A stretch of DNA of 64,000 nt, taken from contig CP136069.1 of NCBI GenBank assembly GCA_032622095.1, forward strand, positions 202,168,690 to 202,232,689. The letters are read 5' to 3'. Source of the DNA: Siphonodentalium dalli. Its lineage: Eukaryota > Mollusca > Scaphopoda > Gadilida > Siphonodentaliidae. Made by a program: the position numbers and the translations under genes. A model generated the notes under the pieces. That model made no database searches. It saw nothing but the letters and a program-made list of their open reading frames with translations, and was not told the DNA's origin. Positions 10,790-22,309 of this stretch are shown one piece after another. How positions within the stretch are numbered: the stretch's first letter is position 1; each line of letters opens with the position of its first letter.

Positions 10790-11715
10790 GGATATCCGTA
10801 TAATTCTGCCTTATTTTGATAATCCGGCCTTGTCAATGATTATCCGGCCTTGCAGGTATAATGGCGGTACGAGCTAGGTTGTGACTGATTTAAACGGTAT
10901 CGGAGACAACATAATGTTGGAGCAAACACGATGAGCGATGAGGTAATGTGCATAGTCTACATATCCACATCATGTTTGATATTCCGCTAGCATTGGTATT
11001 TTATAAGCGTTGTTTGTCACGATTTTAGCTAATTATGTAATGCACACCATATCAGTTCTATTTTTTTTTTTCGGACAAATGGGTAAACTCGAATAAATTT
11101 TCGATGTCAATAGACGGCATGGTGTATTATCCAACGAATACGGTAGTTTATTCTAAGAAATAGTGCGTTATACGCATTTTTTGGAGTTATTCATAGACGT
11201 GGGTTCATTGCTAATGATTAAGCGGCCATACTCGGTAGATAACGCGGTCACCACCATAATAAATATATGGTGGCCTTGTTATTTATCGAGTATGGCCGCT
11301 TCATCCACATTCAACGTACCCACATGTGTGAATAACTCCAGAAAAAGCGTGTAACGCACAACTTCGTGAATTAAACTAGTGTTGCCGTCTATTGGCAGCG
11401 AAAATTTATCGAGTTAAACCATTTGTCCGAAAAAATGGAATTTATATGGTATATTTAAATGATTATATAGCTACATTCGTGATAAACAACGCTTATAAAA
11501 GATAAATGCTAGCGGCATGTCACGAATATGCATGGATGTTGTAGATATGTAAACTATGTACACTTACATCGTCCTTCGTCATGTTTTTTCCGATAGAATG
11601 TGATTTTAAGTAGTTTTTATATCGTTAACAACCTAACATACTCTTTATAAGGCCGGAGTAATATTCACATGGCCGGATATAAAAAAAAAAAAAATAAGGC
11701 CGAATTATAAGGATG
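10790..11715. mobile_element. Large foldback element, ~0.9 kb
   Basis: Two arms of roughly 450 bp are inverted copies of each other around a centre near 11,255. Paired blocks, working outward: GCGGCCATACTCGGTAGATA with TTATCGAGTATGGCCGC; GTGCGTTATACGCATTTTTT with AAAAAGCGTGTAACGCAC; TTTCGGACAAATGGGTAAAC with the reverse block near 11,420; TTATAAGCGTTGTTTGTCAC with GTGATAAACAACGCTTATAA; and outermost TATCCGGCC blocks near 10,850 and 11,670. Arms differ by many substitutions and indels, so the element is old. No protein is encoded. Confidence 0.8.
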
Positions 11716-12331
11716 TGTACGTAAGTTATCCAACTTATTTATTGCAGCCGTCGTGACAAGCTTGTGTTTCTGTTCATATCATTCGTACACCGTTGTTAAT
11801 AGCAAGAAAAGCCGGATATTATTCCCTTACGAACTGGTTTTCATACAAATTTTCGTTCTTGTCTACTGGACATCGCACAGAACACTCACTCCTGGTCGAT
11901 GCATAATACAAATATCATAGTCATACGTATTTAGGTATTTAGGTATTTAGGTATTCCATTTGTGACAACTGAACATTAAGCTTCATTGAGTCCGGAATAA
12001 TGTGTGGTGTTGCGAGACCGCAGTTATGCACACACACACCCTTGTTTGTATTACATACGTTGTGATTACATTTCTTTAGAAATTCAAACAATACCGTAGT
12101 TGTGAGGACCTCGTTATTTCGTAAATATATCCAAACTCGGAGTGTACCTTTAACGAAATAACGGCAATCTTTGTAACGCATGCGTAGTATCATTTCCGCC
12201 TAGTGCGGACGAAAAAATATAAAAAAATTCAAAAAATACAAATTTCTGTCGCCTTAAGGGAAAAAATTGTTAACATTGTGAGGACATTGTTTTACTATAT
12301 GAATGTCCTCACAGAGTTGGGTTGACACACT
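11716..12331. other. Unassigned intergenic sequence
   Basis: Contains a triplicated ATTTAGGT near 11,935 and a minus-strand frame (11,939-12,193) without recognisable features. No gene supported. Confidence 0.35.
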
Positions 12332-12358
12332 CACACACACACACACACACACACACAT
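12332..12358. repeat. (CA)n microsatellite
   Basis: An uninterrupted run of CA dinucleotides preceded by ACACTCA. Confidence 0.95.
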
Positions 12359-12689
12359 GTTATATATTTACCTAAGTTATCTAAATTATTAACAGTGTTA
12401 ATGACGGCGGCGAGTTATTACAATACCCACCGCGAATGCCATCATAGTATATTATGCATGTGTGTGTCGCACTTGTCCTCCGATCCCAATTAAAAAGTGT
12501 ATCATACTATAGTATATCTTCGTATTGTTTTGGGTACTTACCAACGGCGAGTGCTTGTGTGCCCTTTAACCAATGGTTGAACCACCTACATGTACGTCCT
12601 CACCCAAATACTTTCATGCTGGCTTCCAATACTCATACAATGTGTGAACATCAATAGATTTTCAATCCATATTTAAGCAGGCCGTTAAT

Positions 12690-12970
12690 GGTGTCCCTTT
12701 CCAAACTTTCGTCAACATTTTTAAATATTGGAAATTTCATACCAAGAAGGTTAAATTGTTTTCCAATCAGTATTTTGTGTTAAACCTGTCTTCTACTCTA
12801 AAAGATGAATTATCTCTATTTGCGAACAAATTATTGTAATAGGGTTTCCATTTTCACAAGTTGTAAATTGCAGACCAAAAAGCATTAAATTGTTTTCCAA
12901 TCAGCATTTTATATTATGTGTCTTCTGCGCTAAAAGAAGAAATATTGCCTATTTGTTGTCAAATCTTTAG
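12690..12970. repeat. Two-copy diverged ~137-bp tandem repeat
   Basis: AAATTGTTTTCCAATCAG recurs about 137 bp apart (near 12,752 and 12,889), each followed by GTCTTCT and CTAAAAGA and then TATTTG. Divergence is substantial. It lies upstream of the orphan gene; no regulatory role is shown. Confidence 0.6.
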
Positions 12971-13413
12971 ACCGAAATGACCATCAGTTGCAATATAGCC
13001 AACCATATAGGGCTTCTAAATTGCATATAGTTTGACAACTCCAAGACCAAGAGGCGGGATGGACATGGCTTTATGAATGTTAGGGTGGTTTACGGGGTGC
13101 TGCTGGATACTCTAAGGTGGAAACCTTGTGGAGCAAACATGTCATCATTGAGACGAAAGTAAATATTTGTGACATTTGTATAAGGTACCAATTAAATTGC
13201 CACCAATACGCATTTGGCTTACTTCCACATCATGTATAATACATGTATATGTATTGTGGTTTCTATATAATTTGTGTATGTTCCTATTGAGAATACAATA
13301 TTGTTCACGCTAACGAAAACCTTCTATCCACTTTTTTTAAAGTCACAGGGACGTCAAAAATCAGATTTGCTAGACAATGGGGCACTGTCTGAAGGATATA
13401 TATATACATGTAT

Positions 13414-13427
13414 TATTTATATTTCAG
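13414..13427 (+). promoter_or_regulatory. Candidate 3' splice site (acceptor) before the orphan coding exon
   Basis: TATTTATATTTCAG, a pyrimidine/T-rich tract ending in CAG at 13,427, followed by GTAGAAATGG. It would place the exon start at 13,428, six bases before the ATG used here, implying an upstream non-coding (or coding) exon that I cannot identify. Confidence 0.5.
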
Positions 13428-13433
13428 GTAGAA

Positions 13434-14699
13434 ATGGCTGCATCATCCGGTCCCAGAAACACCCCGGATGTCCGGAACATATTCGCACCGAAGTCAAGAG
13501 GCGGCGGCAGCAAACAACCATTGAAAAACATGAGAAGCTACACACCGAAGATGCTGAGTGAAGATTCTGGATCTTCCTACTTCGATAAACAAATCGAAAT
13601 AGTCTCCATCGAAAAGCCATCTTCAAAAAAGCAGCCAGAGAAGGCGCTACTGATTGGTGACGTCACGTCGCCAATGGCAATTTTAAATGTCAATCAAACT
13701 GACGATGTGATATCGCGTTCACCCACGTCCAGTCCCATGGGATTTTCTACACGAAATGGAGATGCTATAGATGGGGACAGATCGACAAAGAATCCTTTGT
13801 TTGGAATGAGTGATTCTACGGAAAGACAGATCAGTTCACCAAAATTGAATGGCGACCTCCGAGCACCGCCAAGGGTTAATAAATTCCAGATGAATTCACC
13901 ACGTGAAGACAATACAACCGACAAACATATACATGTAACTGATGACAATAATAACCGGTCACCAATTAGTGACCATAGGAACGCGGTGGATAGTAACGGT
14001 GTTTCTCGAAACGGGTTGCCATGGATACCGCCTGTGGATTATGATGAATCCGAGGCTACATTAGATTTCGACGAGGATCTCGATGAACCTGAAGCAGTTG
14101 ACTTCGTTGTGCGCAAACGCGATCCCAATATTAGTGAATATGGCGGAGAAGACTTCGGGAAATATATGCCTGATGATGAGGTTGATGATAATAAATATAG
14201 TGAATATACGTGGCGGAAAAATATCAGGCACCATATTACGCCGAATGACCGGAAATCTCAAACGGAAGTAACTAGAACCAAAAAGGAAAAGAAAACAATA
14301 GGAACAATCTTTAAGAATAAAAAGAGCATGCCCCAGCCTTCAGGACAATCTAATACAATCGGGCACAGTGACAGGAAGTCCATTCGACACTTTAGTTCCG
14401 ATGACGCTAAAATTAGTGGTTACGTCAAAAAGCCAGGAAAGTACATTTACGTGAAGAAAGGTCCGGCTCCTCTTCCGCCAAATCACATAGAGCCGTCGGA
14501 TTACGAAAGGTTTTTAATAAACCGCCGCGGAAAAGAGGCAATGGTAGATTACAGCCGTGAGGGTCGTGAAAATCAGGCCTATATTCCGGATGACGTCAGC
14601 CAAGTCAGCGGTAAATCTAACAGCACGTGGAGACGATTCACAAGCAAGTTCAGGAAACACGAGCATCATCACAGTGACATACACGTAGAGGTACGATGA
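13434..14699 (+). CDS. Orphan 421-residue low-complexity protein
   Basis: Single long open frame, richer in GC than its surroundings and with varied codon use, ending TGA at 14,697-14,699. I chose the ATG at 13,434 over the in-frame ATG at 13,377, because the extra 19 residues are translated from what looks like intron and a CAG acceptor at 13,425-13,427. The protein is hydrophilic, with many Ser, Pro, Asp, Asn and Lys, no signal peptide and no membrane segment. Visible parts are an N-terminal Ser/Pro-rich region with SPxx-type sites (1-200), an acidic block DFDEDLDEPEAVDF (~208-222), a basic block RTKKEKKTIGTIFKNKK (~281-297), a proline turn PAPLPP (~345-350), and a C-terminal basic helix-like WRRFTSKFRKH (~399-409) with a His cluster. 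I recognise no family. It may be a cytoplasmic or nuclear regulatory protein, or the last exon of a longer gene. Confidence 0.65.
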   Translation: MAASSGPRNTPDVRNIFAPKSRGGGSKQPLKNMRSYTPKMLSEDSGSSYFDKQIEIVSIEKPSSKKQPEKALLIGDVTSPMAILNVNQTDDVISRSPTSSPMGFSTRNGDAIDGDRSTKNPLFGMSDSTERQISSPKLNGDLRAPPRVNKFQMNSPREDNTTDKHIHVTDDNNNRSPISDHRNAVDSNGVSRNGLPWIPPVDYDESEATLDFDEDLDEPEAVDFVVRKRDPNISEYGGEDFGKYMPDDEVDDNKYSEYTWRKNIRHHITPNDRKSQTEVTRTKKEKKTIGTIFKNKKSMPQPSGQSNTIGHSDRKSIRHFSSDDAKISGYVKKPGKYIYVKKGPAPLPPNHIEPSDYERFLINRRGKEAMVDYSREGRENQAYIPDDVSQVSGKSNSTWRRFTSKFRKHEHHHSDIHVEVR

Positions 14700-15873
14700 C
14701 GTCATCGGTGTGTCTAAGTGCAGCAGTGGGAATTATGTTGAGGTCATTTGCGCCTGGTGCAGTCTCAGCGCTTCATCAACACTGTCCACCACTCGTTGTG
14801 GTGACTGTTATTCCATGGTGCTATGGTGAGCATATGTACATGTGCATGTGTGCGTTTAGGTATAGCGCATGAATGAGGTCTTCATAAGATAGGGCAGATC
14901 CGAGTCAGCCACTGTGTGTGGCTGGACTCCAATGACTGATGACGACAGCAAGCCACCTACATGCTTATTGTTGGGTAATGACCAGAACAAATTCAGCGGA
15001 CCTTTCACATTACTGTTAGAGAAGTATGTGCATGCATTGCCACGCGCACCCATAATGTTAGTTCCAACTTCAGAAACTAACTAGTTTCGGTATACGGTAT
15101 AAAACGTTTACCAACATAACTTCATGAAGCAAAGTATTGAAATCAGAATAAATATAATGTATAGCTGCGTTGTTGTGTCACGCGATAGCATGAGGCAGAA
15201 CATATTACATAGCCACGGAACAACTCATGGCATGTGTCCATGCATACTACATTGACATATTCCAGTGAAGTATTGACAATGAGATATTTTTTATATCTGA
15301 AATTATATATTAAATGAATCGACTTACTGAATTCTAGTTTTCATATTGACAGTGAGTCGTATGTACATGTACATACGCCTATGGTCTCAGTTCTATACCT
15401 CTAAAGGTGTTTCACCCCTCCCAACATTACTCTTAAGTCGGCCTAATTGAGTTTTCAGAAACCAATAATCTATTTCACATCGGTCCAGTCGGCATAAAAT
15501 ACAGCCAACTTCACGGCTTAGCCACTGTCTGGCTTAGTTACCTTATTGTCATGGTAAATTTCAAATTATAATAATCACTTTGAAATCTACCATATGATTC
15601 AAATTTTGGAATTCTATGATATCTAAAAACGCTTAAATTTTGTACTAATTTGCAATTGTTCAAACGAAGTGGTCTAAGATAACGCAGAGATGGTTAATGT
15701 CAACACTGATGGTCATGGCAATTTTTTCAAAACAAAATTCAATCTTCAATTATTGAAGTTACACATCCTCAAATTTATGGATTCAACTATAGGCTGGAAT
15801 GGATAGTTTTAAAGCCATCTTGGACACTTCATTAAAAACGACACTTCCTGTGTTTTCAACAGAAAATAGATCC
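14700..15873. other. 3' flank of the orphan gene
   Basis: Directly after the stop lies GATGACGTCATC, a palindromic CRE-like octamer. A polyadenylation hexamer AATAAA occurs at 15,147-15,152, about 450 bp after the stop, and could end the transcript. The rest (15,160-15,870) is AT-rich with no gene or repeat that I can see. Confidence 0.4.
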
Positions 15874-16331
15874 ATATGTTACCCGCCATATCAAATTCAG
15901 TCGTAAGTCGGGATTTATTTGGCCCTGTGCCAATGCATTCTCTTATATATGCGAGTCGACCATAGGTCGCCTCGCATATATAAGAGAATGCATTGGCCTA
16001 ACAATGTTTTATAATTTTTTTTAAATAAATGTCTCTTACAATTTTTAGGACATAAAATAAAAAAACATCCATTATCCCGCAGGGAGCCTCACACATATAT
16101 AGAAGCATATAGAAGAGTGTCGTCTGCTCATGTTTGTCTGGGGCTCTGTATGGGTGAAATTATAAAATTGTTAAAGAAAACATTATTAAAATTGTAAAAC
16201 ATTGTTAGGCCAATGCATTCTCTTATATATGCGAGGCGACCTATGGTCGACTCGCATATATAAGAGATTGCATTGGCACAGGGTAAAAAAATCCCGACTT
16301 ACGACTGGATTTGATATGGCGGGTCACATAT
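15874..16331. mobile_element. Double-hairpin MITE, TGTGACCCGCC family, copy 2 (most complete)
   Basis: Best-preserved copy. Left end ATATGTTACCCGCCATATC then CAGTCGTAAGTCGGGATTT. Hairpin L at 15,929-15,997, core ~210 bp, hairpin R at 16,209-16,277, and right end AAATCCCGACTTACGACTGG then GGCGGGTCACATAT. The left hairpin has CGAGTCGACC-ATA-GGTCGCCTCG and the right its exact reverse complement, so one T/G mismatch in the stem reads out hairpin orientation. Non-coding. Confidence 0.85.
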
Positions 16332-17261
16332 GCTCTACCGAAGTGAATCTATTTTAAATAATAATCAGTGCTCGTACTATAGATCACAATGTTAGCTTTC
16401 TGTTTTTTTTTTGTGATTTCCATAATAATTCAACAGAAGTCTGATTTAATATAGATTTGTAGACATTGTATTGCTCAAAAACATGTCACCTAAACAGAAG
16501 GGCGTATTATCTCCCTTTGAATATCAACATTATGTGTATTATGATCGAGCCCTTTTAGCAGACATTTGGTATTCAAATTCTAATGTTTATTTATTTCTTC
16601 ATTTTATTTCATTCATACACATCAACACTTCTAGGCCAGTATTTACATTGTATATTTATAATAATACTGACTTATAATTGGCGTTGCGTGTCTAACCAGG
16701 GAATGGTTGATTATGTCGCTGTTGTGATGTTCAACTGAATCAAGGCGGGTTCCTTGATGATGTAGTATTTTATTCTGCATCCTTGTATGTCAGAGCAATA
16801 TGAAAATTATTGTACTTCAAATCAAGTTGTTACGAGGTCCAAATAGCATAGGTGTTCCTTATAACATGAGTATCGAGTAGTGAATTGGCGTTCCCTGATT
16901 AACAAATAATAGTATTGAAACGAACTTATATACAGTGACTCAGTGAGCCTAGGTGACAGATTGCTCTCGCCATGTGGATAATTTCACAGTACATGTTAAT
17001 TGCTGAAGTAATCTGTCACCAAGGACTTGTTAATTGCCTTAAGGGTTTTTTAAAACCATGGAGTAATTTATGCGAGCCTGTGGGGTTTTGCACCTGCCAA
17101 AGTTGTAACAATAACATGTAAATACTGGCCTAGAAATGTTCAATTTCAATTCAATTTAACAGTAACTCTGGTCACCAAAAAAGACACAACAGAAACGATA
17201 TATATGACACAGTTACGTAACTTACGTATCATCAATGCATGTATACATACACAACAAAACA
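16332..17261. other. Unassigned intergenic sequence
   Basis: Contains a 68-residue + frame (16,471-16,677) of no recognisable family. No repeats evident. Confidence 0.35.
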
Positions 17262-17661
17262 TTAACCCTTTACCCAACAGAACGGCCCTGTGCCAATGCA
17301 TTCTCTTATATATGCGAGTCGACCATAGGTCGCCTCGCATATATAAGAGAATGCATTGGCTTAACACATTAAACATTATAAAATTGTTAAAGAATGTAAG
17401 AAAAAATGGTAAAAAGTGTTAAAAAAAGATTTTTTTTAGGCCAATGCATTCTCTTATATATGCGAGGCGACCTATGGTCGACTCGCATATATAAGAGAAT
17501 GCATTGGCACAGGGCATAACTGTAACCATCACAATGTGGTCAATGAGCCGGTTCCAATGATACCCATATTTGTATGGTTATATTGAGACAGACCGAAGAT
17601 AATTTAGGCTGTTGCAGCTTTATTTGGCCGGTTTTGGCCGGTTTGTTGGGTAAAGGGTTAA
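17262..17661. mobile_element. piggyBac-like TTAA MITE with double hairpin, copy 2 (complete, 400 bp)
   Basis: Flanked and bounded by TTAA on both sides: left TTAACCCTTTACCCAACA, right TGTTGGGTAAAGGGTTAA, an 18-bp perfect terminal inverted repeat including the target. Hairpin L lies at 17,292-17,360 and hairpin R at 17,440-17,508, then a right-hand unique part of ~150 bp ending with a GGCCGGTTTTGGCCGG duplication. Same length as the copy at 41,638-42,037. Confidence 0.88.
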
Positions 17662-18460
17662 GCTGAGTATGATTAGAGTGGTACTATATAGTATGCATCG
17701 ATGTAGCTTTTGATAAGTATATACTTGTTTACTCCTCATAATCAGATAATATATGTACTAATATCTGGTCTATGGTGTGTATCAACGAATTTATATTTAT
17801 ATCCATGTGTGTAATCGTGCACCTACAAATATACTAATATATGGTCTACGGTGTGTGTCAACAAATTTAGATCTACGTATATTCATGGGTGTACTCGTCC
17901 ACACAATGTGAACGCACATGCAGTATTGTGCGTAAGCCTCAGGAGTTTCTGAACATTTCCAAAATCTTTTTTAATAAATATCGATTTGTTTTTGTTTTGC
18001 GTTCGCTGATGTGATGTTAATGTGTAAGAATGAATTAAAAGGAAGATATACAATAACATAATCAAATTTCAATATCAAATGTCTGCTAAAAGGGTTTGGT
18101 CATAGTAGTTCAGTGGCATCAGGTCATTTATGTTTACATATCTGAGCAAATGCATGTGATTTATGTTAATGTTGAAGAAATGGCAGCCTCAGTGCCACGC
18201 TACACATATAGTTTGGAATTCCTCATCTAAACATACTATATACTACAAGCGTAATAACTATACAGGTCAGACACTTCCTGTATTTGACTATTATAACTAC
18301 TTTCAACGATGATATATATATTTGGCATTACGGCATCTATTACTTCCTTGTTTTAGTGGAGACTACATGCGGTTCATGCGGTTGCATCCCAGTGCACAGC
18401 CACGTTGAACTCTTAACAACTCTGAAACAAATTAGCGGTATCAAGATTATATTTTGCCAA
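17662..18460. other. Unassigned intergenic sequence
   Basis: A diverged pair of ~75-bp segments (ATATGTACTAATATCTGGTC and AATATACTAATATATGGTC, near 17,750 and 17,828) suggests a small tandem duplication. No gene supported. Confidence 0.4.
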
Positions 18461-19040
18461 CTTCTTGTAGTTAATAATAACACCATATATCGCAAACCGA
18501 GAACTAGAAACTCAAAAACTCTGCACTAAATTAGAACAAATTCGATATATACAACTTCTTGTAGTTAATAATAACACAATATATCGCAAACCGAGAACTA
18601 GAAACTCAAAAACTCTGCACTAAATTAGAACAAATTCGATATATACAACTTCTTGTAGTTAATAATAACACCATATATCACAAACCAAGAACTAGAAACT
18701 CAAAAACTCTGCACTAAATTAGAACAAATTCGATATATACAACTTCTTGTAGTTAATAATAACACCATATATCGCAAACCGAGAACTAGAAACTCAAAAA
18801 CTCTGCACTAAATTAGAACAAATTCGATATATACAACTTCTTGTAGTTAATAATAACACCATATATCGCAAACCGAGAACTAGAAACTCAAAAACTCTGC
18901 AATAAATTAGAACAAATTCGATATATACAACTTCTTGTAGTTAATAATAACACCATATATCGCAAACCGAGAACTAGAAACTCAAAAACTCTAACTTTGT
19001 TTCGATTTGGCCTCTGCACTAAATTAGAACAAAATCGATA
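18461..19040. repeat. 94-bp tandem repeat, 6 copies
   Basis: Units start CTTCTTGTAGTTAATAATAA and include ATATATCGCAAACCGAGAAC and CTCTGCACTAAATTAGAAC. Starts at 18,461, 18,555, 18,649 and onward at a constant 94 bp. Copies are almost identical apart from a few single-base changes. The final copy carries an ~19-bp insertion (TTTGTTTCGATTTGGC) before CTCTGCACTAAA. Confidence 0.92.
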
Positions 19041-19356
19041 TATTTTAAATGTACTAGCTGAAGATAGTTGTTTTATGGACTTTTATAATATACATCTTAC
19101 TAGCTTGGGTACCCGATGTTGCTCCAGTGAATAATGCGTAATTTATTGGTGGCAATTCAAGGTTTGGTGACACATCTGTACCAATTTCCCGACATATATA
19201 TTCTAAGTTGATAAAGAATGCTCTGTATTGATCATATTTGCCTGTCGGCTGGAGTCAACGACATCTATCTAATGACACGCTTCGGGTCAATTTATCCCCC
19301 GTCTTCAATTTTCACCGACCAGGTTGCATCTATTTTGGGTATAATATTTAATTATT

Positions 19357-19880
19357 TAGCTAAATTAATTAATAGTGCCATTTTAAGACATCTGAGGTCA
19401 ACGGGACACATATAATAAGATTCCCCGAGTCAATATTTTTTTACCCTGTGCCGCATTCTCTTATATATGCGAGTCGACCATAGGTCGCCTCGCATATATA
19501 AGAGAATGCATTGGCCTAACAATTTTTTATAATTTTTTTTAAATATATGTTTCTTACAATTTTTAGGACATAAAATAAAAAAAACACCCATTACCCTGCA
19601 GGGAGCCCCACACATATATAGAATCACACAGAAGAGTGTCGTCTGCTCATGTTTGTCTGGGGCTCTGTATGGGTGAAATTATAAAATTGTTAAAGAATAC
19701 AAGAAAAAATTATTAAAATTGTTAGGCCAATGCATTCTCTTATATATGCGAGGCGACCTATGTGAAAAACAAATTCAGCTACGAGGATGGAACCGTTTGG
19801 TCGCCTCTAGCCAAAATATATATCAAATAATTATTAGTGCCATTTTAAGATATCTGAGGTGAACTGGACCTATGTAATAA
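19357..19880. mobile_element. Truncated double-hairpin cassette between two copies of a ~75-bp repeat
   Basis: A full hairpin L at 19,450-19,515 (missing AAT near its start), the usual core with AAGAGTGTCGTCTGCTCATG, and a second hairpin that stops at its tip (19,726-19,762, ...GCGAGGCGACCTAT). It lacks the TGTGACCCGCC ends. It lies between ATTAATAGTGCCATTTTAAG (19,370) and ATTATTAGTGCCATTTTAAG (19,809), two diverged direct copies of another repeat. Confidence 0.65.
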
Positions 19881-20490
19881 CGCTCCCCGGTTTTATTTGT
19901 ATTAATATTTCGTATGAACTCAATTCGAAGGCCTGATTTACCTTTACATGGGGCCTGATTTACCTTTACATGGGGCAGCCACGTGTCGTTTGTGGAACTT
20001 ATTACCTGAACGTTAACTATGCATCCTTCTGCACGTGCGTTATCTGTTCGCTTGTCTGTCCTCCTGAACATCCTTCCAAATGAGCAACATGACATTTCAA
20101 TATGTATTTTCATTTCTGGATGCCAGAGTCCATTCAGTGAAGAAAGGTTGAATGCCCCGCCTATTTTTTCAATATTTAGTAAAAGAATGGTAATAAACGA
20201 CTTTACGGGTACAACCACTGTATGCTTAGTTGTTAACGGTATCACATGCTATACGAAAAACGCAGACATGTATACATGCAACACATACCGTATGCTCTGT
20301 TTAAGGGTCAAACGCACGTTTGGTCAAAATTGCATGGTATTTCAAAATTGATTTTCTCAATATATGTCAGGAAATTCTTTGTGAAATTTGGTACAAGCGA
20401 TTATTTAAGAATCATCGATCAGTTGGGTAGTATATCCAATTTTACTTTACATTAACTTCTGTAAAATATATTGTTTTCAAAAGTGGTGTT

Positions 20491-20865
20491 CATATGTGAC
20501 CCGCCATATCAAATCCAGTCGTAAGTCGGGATTTGTTTTACCCTGTGCCAATGCATTCTCTTATATATGCGAGGCGACCTATGGTCGACTCGCATATATA
20601 AGAGAATGCATTGGCCTAACAATTTTTTACAATTTTAATAATTTTTTCTTGTATTCTTTAACAATTTTATAATTTCACCCATACAGAGCCCCAGAAAAAC
20701 ATGAGCAGACGACACTCTTCTATATGATTCTATATATGTGTGGGGCTCCCTGCAGGGTAATGGATGTTTTTTATTTTATGTCCTAAAAATTGTAAGAAAC
20801 AATTTATTTAAAAAAAATGATACAAAATTGTTAGGCCAATGCATTCTCTTATATATGCGAGGCGA
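20491..20865. mobile_element. Double-hairpin MITE, TGTGACCCGCC family, copy with inverted core
   Basis: Normal left end (CATATGTGACCCGCCATATC, AGTCGTAAGTCGGGATTTG), then a hairpin at 20,547-20,615 whose centre is in R orientation (CGAGGCGACC-TAT). The core 20,620-20,830 is the reverse complement of the core in the 15.9-kb copy (here CATGAGCAGACGACACTCTT). The second hairpin is broken at the tip: GCGAGGCGA is followed by unrelated TTTAATGATT at ~20,866. The right terminal repeat is missing. Confidence 0.75.
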
Positions 20866-21937
20866 TTTAATGATTAATTTCAATTAGACAGACAACTATC
20901 CGTAAATAATGTTCTATATTTGAGACTGTTCATTTCATGCCTGTTGATCAATGACAAATTGGGCTGAGATGAGTTCTGGGTCATGGGTTCATAACCAAGT
21001 TATAGATGACCACCATAATCTCTTAAAACTGTGGCTTAATTCCAGTGTATTACTCCCATAATGAGTAGGCCACACTGCAGATCACCATTAACATTGTCTT
21101 ATCATTGGGTTTGTGACTGAACTCAACTCAATATTATGATAAAAATGCAGCTTCGTTTGGTTATTGGATTGTTGTGTGAAATTATTAATTAGTCTTGACG
21201 TTCTCGGTACCGAAAGGGACACAAATGAAATTAATATTTTCAACCTCTCAAATGTATTAAAATTCATTGTTTTTATCGTCTCTTAATAATTGCTCAGATT
21301 ATATATACAATGATGATATGTTCAATTCAAGATTTTTCGTCAGATAGATCCAGATATATTTGTTGTTGAAAATCTCTTGCCATGTTTTGACTGGATTTAT
21401 TCAAAACGTGCGTCTCCCCCTTATAGTGTAGGTTCGATGTCCTGACAATATGTGATCTCAACAGTCAGGAGTGAAACGATAAGACACTACTGTCTCAATT
21501 TCCTTATCAATACTGTTGTATTGTGCACAAAACTTCAGACGGAACATGAAATTTAATTGACTGATTTGTATTTTGTTAAAGGTACTCAATCCGATCACAG
21601 GGTCCCCATATCATCAAGATACAACAACAACAACAACAACATTTCTTCAAAATACGGTATCAAATTTCCCAAAACGTGTTATTATCAGCATTTTGTTCAA
21701 CGAAATTTTGCCTATTATCACGTGAGTATTCACGAAATTTGGCCGTATTACCACTCGTTTTTAGAGTTATCCATCCTCATCCGCAATTTTGACCGAGACC
21801 ATCCAGTTGACGGCATGATCTGGGCCACAAACAATTGAAATAACAAACTTCAAAAATCGGTATCTGATCACTATGATCTTTGATGAGTAGGTTTCTCGAC
21901 TCGAATCAAATATTTTTTAACAGAGAAGCCAAAGAAA
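20866..21937. other. Intergenic with inverted copy of the 10.6-kb dispersed repeat
   Basis: 21,256-21,420 is the reverse complement of 10,615-10,775 (GATAGATCCAGATATATTTG, TGACTGGATTTATTC). A short (CAA)n run lies at ~21,622-21,641. A 93-residue + frame (21,557-21,838) spans the CAA run and is not supported as a gene. Confidence 0.5.
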
Positions 21938-22107
21938 TAGTAATTTAGGGATGTTTAATAGTAATTTAGGGATGTTTAATAGTAATTTAGGGATGTTTAA
22001 TAGTAATTTAGGGATGTGTAATAGTAATTTAGGGATGTTTAATAGTAATTTAGGGATGTTTAATAGTAATTTAGGGATGTTTAATAGTAATTTAGGGATG
22101 TTTAATC
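21938..22107. repeat. 21-bp minisatellite, 8 copies
   Basis: Exact repeats of AGTAATTTAGGGATGTTTAA plus T. One copy has GTGTAAT instead of GTTTAAT. Low divergence indicates recent expansion. Confidence 0.93.
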
Positions 22108-22309
22108 GGATTGAGTATCTTTAGAAGTTTTACATGTCAGACTTTGGCAGAAATGTAGCACAATGTCAGCTTTCGAACAGCAAGTTTGATAGTTTTTAGG
22201 AAAAAAACTATTTATTTTTAGTTTTCACATTTGAGTTGCTGTCACCTATAATTGTTTATACATGTCCATATAATATGCCTTAACCACACTGAGGTATCCA
22301 AATACATGC

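Noticed and set aside
14697-14710. GATGACGTCATC after the orphan gene stop as a functional CRE
   Set aside because: Single palindromic octamer in a 3' flank; not enough to call a regulatory site.
19823-20351. Overlapping 140- and 110-residue frames on opposite strands
   Set aside because: No domain, no splice signals, composition like flanking intergenic DNA, and the region begins with a repeat copy.
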